A stretch of DNA of 64,000 nt. Origin: Balaenoptera acutorostrata. Lineage: Eukaryota > Chordata > Mammalia > Artiodactyla > Balaenopteridae. The number at the start of each line of letters is the position of its first letter. The stretch's first letter is position 1. The notes under the pieces are model-generated. The model worked only from the letters and a program-made list of their open reading frames with translations. It made no database searches and had not been told where the DNA came from. Positions 12,060 through 22,990 of this stretch are shown piece by piece. The position numbers and the translations under genes were made by a program. The stretch covers positions 133,328,708-133,392,707 of the forward strand of contig NC_080064.1 of assembly GCF_949987535.1 (NCBI RefSeq), given 5' to 3'.

Positions 12060-12240
12060 TAGAATGAAAGGGCTGGAAAATGTCTTGGAGATATTTATCC
12101 CAATCTCCACATTTTATTGATGAGGAAATGGAGGTCTGGGGAGCTTGAACGACTTACTCAAGTTACACAGGAACTTTATGACAGACCCCAAATAAGAATT
12201 TGGTCCCCTGGCTCCAGCCCAGGTTTCTTGCTGCATAGGT
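12060..12240 (+). repeat. MIR/MIR3-like ancient SINE
   Basis: The order 'aagggctggaaaatgtcttggagat', 'cacattttattgatgaggaaatgg', 'gacttactcaagttacacagg' fits a common ancient mammalian SINE-like repeat. The exact subfamily is uncertain. Confidence 0.5.
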
Positions 12241-12399
12241 CACTGCCTCTACTTGTCCTTTCCTTCCTTCGTTTGGCATTGGTAATTTTACGCCATGATA
12301 AACTCTTCTTTGGCTCTCCTTCCCTAGGTTGAGTGACCCAGAAATAACTTCAGACACTCAATTCCATCTGACTTTCTCTGAGCCTGGTTCTTATATAAG

Positions 12400-12600
12400 G
12401 GCAGCATTGTGGTACTTAAGGTATTTAAAAGAATGATGGAGTTCGAGTCAGAAGAATGAGGTCCAAATCACTTACCAGCCATGTTGCATAAACAATTACC
12501 ACTCTAAACATAATTTTTTAAGCTATTAAATGAGCATAGTTTATTATTCCTACATACCTCAATGACTAGGGTCAAGTAAGAGCTGAATAATTCTTAAAGT
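12400..12600 (+). repeat. Probable MIR SINE
   Basis: Weak MIR order: 'gcagcattgtggtacttaag', 'gttcgagtcagaag', 'cacttaccagccatgt', then a 'ctattaaatgagcatag' type segment. Confidence 0.45.
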
Positions 12601-12647
12601 AAATGTGGTAATGGAGTAGAAAAGTTGCCGAGGACTTCTGAGTAGCT

Positions 12648-12996
12648 AACAATCTCACATTTTTTTAAAAATGTATTTATTTATTTATTTATTTTTGGCT
12701 TCATTGGGTCTTCGTTGCTGCTTCGGGCTTTCTCTAGTTGCGGCGAGCGGGGGCTACTCTTCCTTGCGGTGCGTGGGCTTCTCATTGCGATGGTTTGTCT
12801 TGTGGATCACGGGCTCTAGGCGCATGGGCTCAGTAGTTGTGGCTCGCGGGCTCTAGAGCACAGGTTCAGTTTGTTGTGGCGCACGGGCTTAGTTGTTCTG
12901 CGGCATGTGGGATCTCCCCAGACCAGGGCTCGAACCTGTGTCTTAACCACTGATTCTTAACTACTGCGCCACCAGGGAAGTCCCAATAATCTCACA
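12648..12996 (-). mobile_element. CHR-type SINE, 12-bp target-site duplication
   Basis: The body spans about 12660-12984, with a (TTTA)n tail complement at left and the head 'gcgccaccagggaagtccc' at right. The flanks aacaatctcaca (12648-12659) and aataatctcaca (12985-12996) differ at one base. The region around 12940-12960 is rearranged relative to the other copies. Confidence 0.9.
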
Positions 12997-13509
12997 CTTT
13001 CTTATCACACCCAGTTAATAGAAAGCATATGGTAACTGAAATAATTAAAGAAAAAAGTAAATAATAATATAGAAATTTCCACAAATAAATGAAGTTCATC
13101 ATAGACAATAAGTGACAATATTAGCTAACCCAAAAGCCCAAGGTGCTCTTCTAAAAACATTTTAACCCTGAATGAGATTTGCACTTTAAATCAAAATAAA
13201 GTATTTGACTTGAGAATAGATATTCTGATGATTATTTTTAAACATTTATGTGTCTATCCACTACAGTACCTATCAGAGTATCTTGTGTATAACACATGCT
13301 CAGTGTATATTTGGTGAATTTATATAAATTAAAGTCAAACTCAAAAGAGCTTATCAGAAACTATTCAGCTGTAGGTCTTTAGGTACTAACTTTAGTCCCT
13401 AGGGGTGGCAGTGAAAATAAATGTGTAGAATAAATTTTACAAATAAATTTAATTAAATTCTCATTAATTTTTATGAACTAATACTTAAGATCAAATTAAT
13501 GATTTATGT

Positions 13510-15002
13510 TTTGTTGTCTTATTTTTTGACATCTTTATAAAAATATAATTCACATATCAAAAAACTGTACATTTTAAATGGGTGAATTCAGTAGCTTTTG
13601 GTAGAGTCATAGAGTTGTGCAGTCGTCTCCATAGTCTGGATTTAGAGTATTTTTATCTCTCCAACAATAAATCTCACACTCCGTAGTAGTCACTCCCCAT
13701 TCCCCTGATGTGACCCTAGGCAACCACTAATCTAAATCTCTACAGATATGCCTGGTGTATTACATTGATTGATTTTCTACATTAAACCAACCTGGAATTT
13801 GGGAATTATCCCAGGAAGATAATTCTCATGTGGTTATGAAATATAATCCTTTTAAAATGTTGCTGGATTAAGTTAACTAGTATTTTCTGATAATTTTTTG
13901 CATCTATATTTATAAGCATATTGGCCTGTAATTTGCCGGGGTGGGGGGTTGTTTTTGTTTCTCGTGTGATGTCTTTGTTTGGTTCAGCTATCAGGTAATA
14001 TTTGTCTCATGGAGTAAGTTGGGAAGTGTTCCCTCCAATTATATGTTTTTGGAAGAATTTGTGAAGAATTGGTATTAGTTCCTGTTTAAACATGGTAGAA
14101 TTTACCAGTGAAACTATACACTCTTGGGTGGTTCTTTGTGAGAAATTTTTAAATTACTAAATCAATCTCTTATTATAGGTGTACTCAATAAAAGTATAAC
14201 AAGAAAGATTTGAGGTCTTTATTATGTGTTCAAAATAGACATTTACAGCTATAAATTTCCCACTGAGCCCTTCTTTAACTGCATTCCATAAGTTTTGGTA
14301 TGCAGTGTTTTCATTTTAATTCATGAAAATTTTTTCTAATCTGCCCTGTTATTTTTTTGACTCATTTATTCAGGAAGTTTAATTATTTTTACATATTTAT
14401 GGATTTCCCAAATTTCCTTTGTTATTAATTTCTAATTTAATTTAATTTTGGTCTGAGAATATACTTTGTGTAACTTCAGTCCTTTTAAATTTATTGAGAC
14501 CTATTTTATGGTCTGTACTGGAGAATGTTTCATGTGCACTGGAGAAGAATGTGTATTCTGCTATCATTGGGTGGAGTGTTTTACAGATGTTTGTTAGTGT
14601 TTTATAGTCTTGTTCAAGTCTTTTATTCTCTTGTTGATCTTCTGCCTAGTTATGTTATCTATTATTTAAACTGAGTGTTGAAGTCTTCAACTACTATTGA
14701 ATTATCTCTCTCTCCCATCAATTCTTTCAGATTTGATTTCATGTATTTTGGGCCTCAGTTGTTAGGAGAATGTATGTTTATAGTTGTTACATATTCCTGA
14801 TGGAATGACCCTTTCATCATTATACAATTTCTCTATTATCTTTAGTAACATTTTTTTGTTTTAAAATTTATTTTGTATGATATTAGTAAAACCACTCAAA
14901 CTCTTTTTTGAAGTATCTTTTTCCACCCTTTTACTTTCAACCTACTTGTAGCTTTGATCTAAGTTGTGTTTCCTGTAGTTAACATATAGTTGGTTCTTTT
15001 TT
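13510..15002 (-). mobile_element. Old L1M/HAL1-like LINE, 3' part
   Basis: The left end is an old L1 3' UTR in antisense ('atctttataaaaatataattcacatatcaaaaaactgtac'). From about 13740 it switches to deeper ORF2-type antisense sequence ('tacattgattgattttctacattaaaccaacctgg', 'ggagaagaatgtgtattctgc'), which implies an internal deletion. The element is interrupted at about 15003 by a younger L1 and resumes near 15958. Confidence 0.75.
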
Positions 15003-15110
15003 TTCTATTTTTATTTTATTTTATTTTTTAATTGAAGTATAGTTAATTTACAATATGTGTTAGTTTTGAGTGTACAGCAAAGTGATTTATATATATAAAT
15101 AAATAAGAAC

Positions 15111-15136
<26 letters not shown>
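15111..15136. repeat. (AT)n microsatellite
   Basis: About 13 uninterrupted AT units, followed by 'acatatatatgt'. It lies in the L1 3' UTR where other copies read 'tatacatatacatatat'. Confidence 0.9.
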
Positions 15137-15143
<7 letters not shown>

Positions 15144-15386
15144 TATGTACTTTTTCAGATTCCTTTCCATTATAGGTTGTTACAAGATATTGAGTCTAGT
15201 TTCCTGTGCTATACAGTAGGTCCTTGTTATTTACCTATTTTATATATAGCAGTGTGTATATGTTAATCCCAAACTCCTAATTTATGCCCTCCCCCCTAGC
15301 TTTGCCCTTTGGTAACCATGAGTTTGTTTTCTATGTTTGTGAGTCTGTTTCTGTTTTGTATATAAGTTCATTTGTATCATTTTTTT

Positions 15387-15908
15387 TTAGATTCCACAAA
15401 TAAGTGATATCATACGATACTTGTCTTTCTTTGTCTGACTTACTTCACTTAGTATGATCATCTCTAGGTTCATCCATGTTGCTGCAAATGGCATTATTTC
15501 ATTCTTTTTTATGGCTGAGTAATATTCCACTGTATATATATACCACATCTTCTTTATCCATTCATCTGTCAATGGACATTTAGGTTGCTTACATGTCTTG
15601 GCTACTGTAAATAGTGCTGCTATGAACACTAGGGTGCATGTACGTTTTTGAGTTAGAGTTTTCTCTGGATGTATACCCAGGAGTGAGATTGCAGGATCAC
15701 ATGGTAGCTCCATTTTTAGTTTTTTAAGAAACCTCCATACTGTTCTCCATAGTAGCTGTACCAATTTACATTCCCAACAACAGTGTAGGATGGTTCCCTT
15801 TTTTCCACACCCTCTCCAGCATTTATTATTTGTAAACTTTTTAATGATGGCCTTTCTGACCAGTGTGAAGTGATATCTCACTGTAGTTTTGATTTGCATT
15901 TTTCTCAT
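15387..15908 (-). pseudogene. L1 ORF2 C-terminal remnant
   Basis: This is a 173-codon open stretch of ORF2. It keeps the CX3CX7HX4C cysteine-histidine motif ('[18 protein letters not shown]') and the '[16 protein letters not shown]' and 'VEYYSAIKKNEI' blocks, and ends at the native-looking '...ICGI' stop. The catalytic domains are missing because of 5' truncation. Confidence 0.88.
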
Positions 15909-15957
15909 AATTAGCTATGCTGAGCATCTTTGCATATGCCTTTTGGCCATCTGTATG

Positions 15958-18945
15958 TCCTGAGAACTTCTTTATAGCATTTCTTATAAGTCAGGTTAGC
16001 TAGCAAATTGCTGAAATTATCTCATTTTTTTTCTTTATTCTGAGAATGCCTTTATTTTGCCTTCATTTTTGAGAGATAGTTTTGCTCAATGTAAGATTCT
16101 TAGTTGAGGAATTTTTTACTTTCAGTATTTTGAATATGTCCTCCTACTGCCTTTCTGACCTCCATTGTTTCTGATGAGATGTCAGCTATTATTAGAGTTC
16201 TCTTCTGCATAATGAGTTGTTTTATTCTTACTGCTTTCCAGGCTTTCTCTTTATCCCTAGAATTTAACATTTTATTATGATGTTTCTGAGTGTGGATCTC
16301 TGTGTTTAAGATAAAGTAAGATACTTGGAGTTAATAGCGCTTATTGGGTGTGTAGAATATTTCATTTTGTTTTTATCAAATTTGAGAAATTAAAAGAAAT
16401 TGGGGTTAGGCATTATTTCTTTGAGTATTTTTTCTGTCCTTTTTCTCCTCTTCTGGTATTCTCATTATATATATGTTAATATTCTTGATGGTGTCCCAAA
16501 TCTGTCTGAGACTTCACTTTTCCTTTATTCTTCATCTTTGTTATTCAGGTTGTATAATCTGTATTGATTTAAGTTTGATGATTCTTTCTTTTGTTGGCTC
16601 AGATTTACTGTTGATTCCCTCTAGTGAATTGTTCGTTTTGGTTATCAAACTTTTTAACTCCAGAATTTCCATTTGATCTCCATTATAATTTCTGTTGATT
16701 TTTCTCTATTTGATGAGACATTGTTATCATACCTTCCTTTAATTCTTTAGAAATGGTTTCCTTTAATTTTGAAAATATTTATGATGGCTGCTTTGAAGTG
16801 ATCATCTGCTAAGTCTACCATCTGGGCCTCTTCAAGGCAGTTTCTATTACCTGCTTTTATTCCTGTGTATGGATCACAGTTTCCTGTGTCTTTCCATGTC
16901 TTATAATTTTTGGTTGAAAGCTGGGCATTTTAAATAAAATAAGTAGGAACTTTTTGAATACTGACCTCCACCCCACCCCCAGGGGCTTGATCTTGTTATT
17001 GTTTGCTTGGTCATTTATTTGTTTAGCAACTTTGCTGAACTAACTCTTTGCAGTTTATTTCCCTCCCCAGTGGGCAAAAAGCTCTCATATCCCTGCTTAA
17101 TTTTTTTTTTTTAAAGCTTGCAGAATTTTTTCTTTTTAATTAATTAATTTATTTTTGGGTGTGTTGGGTCTTTGTTGCTGTGGGCGGGCTTTCTTTAGTT
17201 GTGGCAAGCGGGGGCTACTCTTCGTTGCGTTGCACGGGCCTCTCACTGCGGTGGCCTCTCCCAATGTGGAGCACGGGCTCCAGGCTCACGGGCTTCAGCC
17301 ATTGTGGCTTGTAGGCTCCAGAGCGCAGGCTCAGTAGCTGTGGCGCAGGGGCCTAGTTGCTCCGCAGCCTGTGGGATCTTCCCGGACCAGGGCTCGAACC
17401 CATGTCCCCTGCATTGGCAGGCAGACTCGTAACCACTGCGCCACCATGGAAGCCCCTCCCTGCTTAATTTTTTTAAAAATCTTTTGGTCTGGTTACCTAA
17501 GGATTGCCCCTACTTCAGCATAAGCCATTTATTTGTCAAAAATTGTGCTTAAGCTTCCTTGGCCAGTTATATTCTTTCCTTTTACCATTGGATGTATGTA
17601 TGGCTTGGAAGCTACTATAAAGATTCAGGGAGTTTACATTTTTGCTCCCACATTCAACCAGGGACTAGTAGCTTGGATTTTTTTCTCTCCAGTTACTCCT
17701 GACAGGGCAAGGCCTTGAGCATGAATTCAGTCTTCCACACTGTCAAGGATGGGAATGATTTTGTTTTTAAGCCTGGTTTCCTAGGAGTTGCTCTAGGTCT
17801 TCATGGCTTATTGTTCATTCAGTGTTTGGTCAGAGGTTGTGTTTATGCTCCTAGTGCCAGTGAGATTTTGTTGATTGATCTGTGTGCAGCTTGGGGGAAT
17901 GTTTTCAAGTCTGCCTCATGTCCTGCTCTGATGTTCCTGAGTGGGTACAGCCTAATTCATGGGCACAGTCTTCCTGAACCCCAGATTGTACTATAATCCT
18001 AGGAGAGCTCTTTTTGGCTATTTATTTCCCTGGTTCTCTTTGTTAAACTTCTGATTTTTCTGCCATTTTGCTTGTTTCTGCTATTATGAAGATACAGTGC
18101 CCATTCAATTGTTCTCCACCAAGATCTTCATTGTCTTTGACAATGCCATGAGGCCTGACAGTCTCAAAACACTGTTACAAATATTGTTAGTCCCCTCAGG
18201 CAGAGCTATGGAACTTTGTTCTGGCATCCTGTGTTTCCTCCCTGGGCAGAACCTCAGCTCTGATAGAGCTGTAGGTGTCCCTCCTTTCTCTTGAAGTGAT
18301 ACCCCTCTTCTACAAGCAGGCACTTGAGGGAGATTTTAGCCCCAGGTCTTGTCAGCTTGCCCATCTTGGTGTAGGACATCTGCTGTAAAGGCAAATTGGT
18401 GCAAAAGCAGTGGGGTCTCCCAAGTTTTGGCCTGCCATGCCTAGAGTAGCACTTCTACCCCATGAGTAGGGGTTGAATGGGGAAAGAGAGCCCTAGTCCT
18501 CTTGGACCTGCATATCTGGAACAGAGCTTTTTCAGCATGGGGTTAAGAGGGATGAAAAATACAGGCAACCTGCCCCTCCCAGGATAAAACCATAGTCCTA
18601 GACTGGGAGCTGTGGAAAGAGGGAGCTTCCATCTTCTTGCTTGTATACTACTCAGGATAGAACTTCTATAACACAGAAATGAGGGATGGGGCAGTAATAG
18701 AGTGAGTCTTGGCTTATCTGCTACAGTCTCTTACTGTTCTTACCAAGATGTGGTGGATTTTTTGTTTTTTGGATCGAATATTTCTCCATTTGCCAGATGC
18801 CCTTAGGACAATTTCCAGAGATTTTTAAAATTGGGTTTTTTGTTTTGTTTTGTTTTTAGTAATTTCCTCTAGTTACATCCTTTTTTGTTGGGCAAAGTCA
18901 GCTGTGTTCCTCATTCTACTCTTCGGGAAGTTGGCCCTTTTATTT
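15958..18945 (-). mobile_element. Old L1M/HAL1-like LINE, 5' part, with a SINE inside
   Basis: The antisense LINE resumes with 'tagcatttcttataagtcaggttagc' and 'aatgcctttattttgccttcatttttgagagat'. It goes on through 'tttccatgtcttataatttttggttgaaagctgggcattttaa' and ends in sequence resembling an old L1 5' UTR ('ctcattctactcttcgggaagttgg', about 18915). Assignment is good to about 17000 and weaker beyond 17500. A CHR SINE interrupts it at 17090-17474. Confidence 0.6.
17090..17474 (-). mobile_element. CHR-type SINE, perfect 18-bp target-site duplication
   Basis: The body spans 17108-17456. TCCCTGCTTAATTTTTTT is repeated exactly at 17090-17107 and 17457-17474. The tail complement contains (TTAA)n and the head is 'gcgccaccatggaagcccc', with one change in the usual 'cagg'. 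It is inserted in the older L1M/HAL1-like element. Confidence 0.95.
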
Positions 18946-19329
18946 TTTTAACTAAATAAATGTGCTTTTAACCCTTTGTTATTAATAATAATATTCTTGG
19001 GTAAATGACTTCTCTGTGTCTGTTTTGAGTGGCAGTGTTCTTTACCTGTGCAAGATAATCTGTATTATCTAATAAAAAGAACAAACCGATCAAATATGTA
19101 CTGAAATAAAAGTGGGGACTAGCAATAAAGAAATGCTAAATTTCGTAGAACTCTGAATTTCTATAAACTCAGATATTTGAATTAATGCTTTCCTTTGTGG
19201 CTGTTGGCAAATCACACAGTCTATTGGGTACTTCATTTGTTCAAGTGAAGGTGATAATCCTGAGTTGCTCAGAATGTAATTATGAAGACTGATTGAGGAG
19301 GATTGTTGAAAGATGGTAGGGTTGTTGAA
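18946..19329. other. Spacer with a 19-bp tandem duplication
   Basis: Otherwise unassigned. Units at 19301-19319 and 19320-19338 share 'ttgttgaaagatggt'. Confidence 0.6.
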
Positions 19330-19545
19330 AGATGGTGCAATCCGATCAGACTGACTCGTTCAAAACCTGGACTCTGTCACTTACTGTGAGCATTATGTCG
19401 TTAACTAACCTTTTTAGGCCTCCATTCTTGTTGTTGTTTACATGTAAAATGAGAGCAATAACAACTATTTCAAGCAAATATTAGTATTAAAATAATTTAT
19501 ACAAGTGCCTCGTACATTGTTTTCCACAGAGTAGAATAAAGGTTG
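19330..19545 (+). repeat. MIR SINE
   Basis: MIR order on the + strand: 'cctggactctgtcacttactgtgagc', 'taacctttttaggcctccattc', 'catgtaaaatgagagcaata', 'agtgcctcgtacattg'. Confidence 0.65.
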
Positions 19546-21189
19546 CAAATTATTACTATTTTTTATTATTAGGTATTATTAAGACTAATATTAAGAATAA
19601 TAAGAAATCCTTTAGGTAGTAAATCATATAAATACCCCAACTCTATCAATTAGGATGCTTTGGCTCTAAGTAACAGAAAAATCAGCTCAAAAATTTCTTT
19701 CTTTCAGGAAATCTAGAGGGAGGGGAGTTTCAGGGTTGGTTAAGTTAATGGCTCAGAGGTGTCATTAGGAACCAGATTTATGCAGTCTTTTAGTTCTTCA
19801 ATCCTCAGAGTTTTCCTTGTTGTCTTAGGTTGATTCTTTTCAAGGCACAGATGGCAACTACAGTTCCAAGCATCACATGCAGGTTGCAATGTCCATAGGC
19901 TGAAAAGAAATTGACTCTGTCTTTCATTCCTTTTTAAGGACAAAGACAACTCTCCCAAAAAGTCCCTAAGAAGCTTCCCCTCAGTTCTCATAAACCAGAA
20001 TTTTGTCACAAGCCCGTTGTTAACATATCATTGGTAAAAGGGTTGAGATTACTACTGTTGGCTTAAGGAAATTAATAAAGATTTACCCCTCTTCCTCAGG
20101 CTGTTAGAGAGGTTTAACATCTCTGAAAGCAGATTGTATTCTAGTACCTGAGTTTAATTGGGTTTCTGTGGGCAAGGGAGAAGAAGAGAATGGATTTGGA
20201 TAGATAATCAATAACATCTATTACATCTGTGCTGGGGATTAGGGGACTTAGAGATCAATAAGATACTTTATTTTCAAGGAAATTATATTTATTAATAATA
20301 TTATGAAAAAATAATATCATGACTACAATTGTCGATGATAACTGATACATTGCCCTGTCAATGTCTTTGAAGCCATGGGTTTAAAAGAAAATGAGAAATT
20401 AACTAAACTTGTTGACTCTCATACAAACTCATCTCATTTCCTTTATTCTCACCAAGACATTCTGTTTAGCCAGCATTGCAGATACAATCAATCAAATTGG
20501 CTAAAAACAATAAAGGGAAATTTGAAAACTATCCCTCAATGATGGGAAAGTATCACTAATACCTAGAAAAGTTAACTTTATTTCATCTGTAAAGAAACTA
20601 ATTCATGTTGATTTGAAGAATCATCACTTGATATTCCAGACTGTTTTGAAGAAATCACTCAGGGTCTGTCTAGTGGCTCAGACCTTCCAAGTTCCTACCC
20701 ACAGAGTAACACATTCTGTCAGGTAGGCATTTGAAAGTTTTACAGAAAAGAATAATAGAGATTTAGTTCTGTTTTGAATGAACACCTAAGAAAGTCCATT
20801 CTTGACTGTAGTTGGGGGTAGAGAATACAGTTGAAAGTGGTTTTACTTTTAGTGTTTTATACTTGGTAGTGGATTGGAGAGAGAAGTGCCAGTGTCTAGA
20901 TTTATGAAGCATTTACTATTTGTCCATGATTTCTATGTTTATTCATTCAACAAATTACACAGCTAAGTAGCTCACATATGTTCTATATTTTCATAGGAAA
21001 TGATGGACCCCACAAAGTAAAAGCTCTTCAAGGACTTTAATATAATGATACAGTTATAATACAAAAAAGCAAGTGATAAGACAGTTCCTGCTATAGGACT
21101 TATACAGAAAGAAAACAATAAACAAGAGATGCAACAAAGAAAGATAATGATAGATATAAACATAATAATGATACGTTGCACAGACACAT
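19546..21189. other. Unassigned AT-rich spacer
   Basis: Nothing recognisable. The open frame at 19740-20009 (-) has no domain or conservation signal that can be seen from sequence alone. Confidence 0.4.
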
Positions 21190-21910
21190 AGACATATTCA
21201 TCAGATATTTATTGGGTCTTTGCTACATATAAGACACTATGCTAAAAAGAAACAAAGAGAAAGAAAACATTCCTGGGCTCAGAAAATTTATAAGATCACA
21301 AGAGAGATAACTGCATACTTAAAGTACTAAAAACTAAAAAGAAAAAAATGAATAATTTTTAATAAAAATAACAAATGCATACATAGAGGTTATTATCCAC
21401 CAGGAGCTACCCTAAGCACTTTACATACACTAACTCATTTAAACTTCACAAACTGCACTAAAGTAGGTAGTATTATTATCCCCATATCACAGAGGAGGAA
21501 ACTAAGGCACAGAAATAACTTGCCCAAGGTTGCATAACTAGAAAACGGGGGAATTTGGACTATAGCCCAGGCATTCTGGCTCCAGAGTCTATGCTATACA
21601 TGGTGCTTCATAATTACATGCAAGGTAACTTCACAGAATTTATATATAGGACAGAACAAGATATAGAATTTGACATTTTAAGGAAGATATAAAGAAAATA
21701 CTTGGAGTCTTCGGAGAAATGAGATACTGTTTCTAGTTCAAAGGATAAAATATGCCTTTCTGAAAGAGAGAACATTTGGAAGATGTGGAGGATTTAGGCA
21801 TGAAGGATTTAGGCAGGGACAGCCTTTGGGGGAGAGTAATAGAATTGGGAAAGTACAAGGTGTTATAAGGGAGTGAAGGGTTTTTCAGTGTAGTTGGAAT
21901 ATAGTTGGTT
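21190..21910 (-). repeat. Antisense L2-type fragments around a MIR
   Basis: The left part (about 21195-21300) reads like an antisense L2 tail ('cagatatttattgggtctttgctacatataagacactatgc'). The right part (about 21760-21900: 'gagagaacatttggaagatgtggagg') fits antisense L2 further inside. A MIR lies between them. Confidence 0.45.
21385..21605 (-). repeat. MIR SINE, antisense
   Basis: Well-preserved order: 'ctaagcactttacatacactaactcattta', 'ttattatccccatatcacagaggaggaaact', 'cttgcccaaggttgcata', 'ctggctccagagtctatgct'. Confidence 0.85.
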
Positions 21911-21949
21911 AAAGGAGATTAACTGAAGATTAAAGTGGAAAGAATCCTA

Positions 21950-22095
21950 AACTGTTAGAGCTGGCGATGCCTTAACCATCAGTTAGCCTAGCTCCTTTAT
22001 TTACTGACAAAGAAAATGAAACCCAGAGAGAGAGAGAATGACTGGAGCATCACCCTGGTGGGGCTATGACTGGCAGAGCCTGGACCAGAGCTCTA
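21950..22095 (+). repeat. MIR3-like ancient SINE
   Basis: Order 'aaactgttagagctgg', 'ctcctttatttactgacaaagaaaatgaaacccagagag', 'ggcagagcctgga'. Same type as 12060-12240. Confidence 0.5.
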
Positions 22096-22204
22096 TTCTA
22101 CTGACTCGCAGGGCAGGAGTTTTCATATTCCAACAAATTATAGGAGCAGATCAAGGAGAAACTTTATATGTAAGTAATGGTAAACTACTAAAGGATTTTG
22201 AGTA

Positions 22205-22400
22205 GGGAAAGAAGACCTAAATTCAAATCCCAAGTCCTTAACCTGCCAGTTGTGTGATTTGGGAGGATTTTACTTAACCAGTTTAAATTCAGTAGGTTGA
22301 GCTGTAAAATGGGGAAAATAAAATGCCTATGTCATAGGGTTGCTTTGAGAAGTCGATGAGTTGCCTTACACATAGTAATAGTAGGTGCTAAAAAAATAGT
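22205..22400 (+). repeat. MIR SINE
   Basis: Order 'aaattcaaatcccaagtcc', 'gttgtgtgatttggga', 'gagctgtaaaatggggaaaataa', 'catagggttgctttgaga'. Confidence 0.7.
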
Positions 22401-22414
22401 GAAATCAAATTTTC

Positions 22415-22545
22415 TTCTCCCTTCCTTTCTTTCTATTCTTTTTTCTTTATTTTCTTTTCTTTTTTTCTTTTTGTTTGTTTTTTTTTTGTTTTGTTTTGGT
22501 AAACTTTCCTTTTCCTCCCCCCCTTCTTCTTTTTCTTCCTCTATC
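22415..22545. repeat. Polypyrimidine (TTTC/TTC)-rich tract
   Basis: About 130 bp nearly free of purines on the + strand. It explains the Lys/Glu-rich part of the 166-codon minus-strand open frame at 22332-22832. Confidence 0.85.
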
Positions 22546-22549
22546 AAAT

Positions 22550-22990
22550 AGAAGGGTGGGGAAAGGCAGACACTGATCCACCCCACACCTACCTGCAATG
22601 TGCTGCTGCCCAGGATCTGTACCTCTTGGCCTGAAGTTTGCCTTGGAAGCATGCTATGCCCAAGCTCATGGCAGACCAAACATACCAGAATGCCCGTAAT
22701 CCACCCTCCAGAGAAGCCCTCAAGCAATGGCTGAAGAATTTGGTTGGAGAAATTAGTCAGCTTCTTCCTTGACACACTGGTTAAGATTCCTCTGAGGCAC
22801 AGGTTCCAGGTCGTTCCCCAGGGTTTCCCCACAGAATTGATCTCAGTGCCCTCTGGGATAGCACACCCTTCATTGGCTGCCTTCCCTTCCCTGACTCACT
22901 TCTTCATTCTCCTTTCAACCTTTCAAATAAACTACTGACAAATGATTATTTGTGTGCTTTGGGAGGAATTCCACACTAAGATGGGATGGG
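22550..22990 (+). repeat. Probable ancient repeat 3' end, unassigned
   Basis: The section ending 'ttcaaataaactactgac...tttgtgtgctttgggaggaattccacactaag' resembles the 3' end of a common old mammalian repeat, with an AATAAA at about 22925. I cannot name the family. Confidence 0.35.

Larger units (their letters stand above)
15003..15957 (-). mobile_element. Younger 5'-truncated L1 nested in an older L1
   Basis: The 3' end is at left ('taattgaagtatagttaatttacaata'). It runs through the 'tatacagtaggtccttgtta' 3' UTR segment into ORF2. A TSD is not obvious because both sides are T-rich. An (AT)n microsatellite (15111-15136) has grown in the 3' UTR. It is clearly less decayed than the element on both sides. 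Confidence 0.88.

Noticed and set aside
18129..18145. Perfect 7-bp inverted repeat (CATTGTC-TTT-GACAATG).
   Set aside because: Short palindromes of this size are expected by chance in 64 kb, and it lies in an old LINE.
22332..22832. A 166-codon minus-strand open frame.
   Set aside because: Its C-terminal Lys/Glu-rich half is a polypyrimidine tract read in antisense; the remainder overlaps a probable old repeat.
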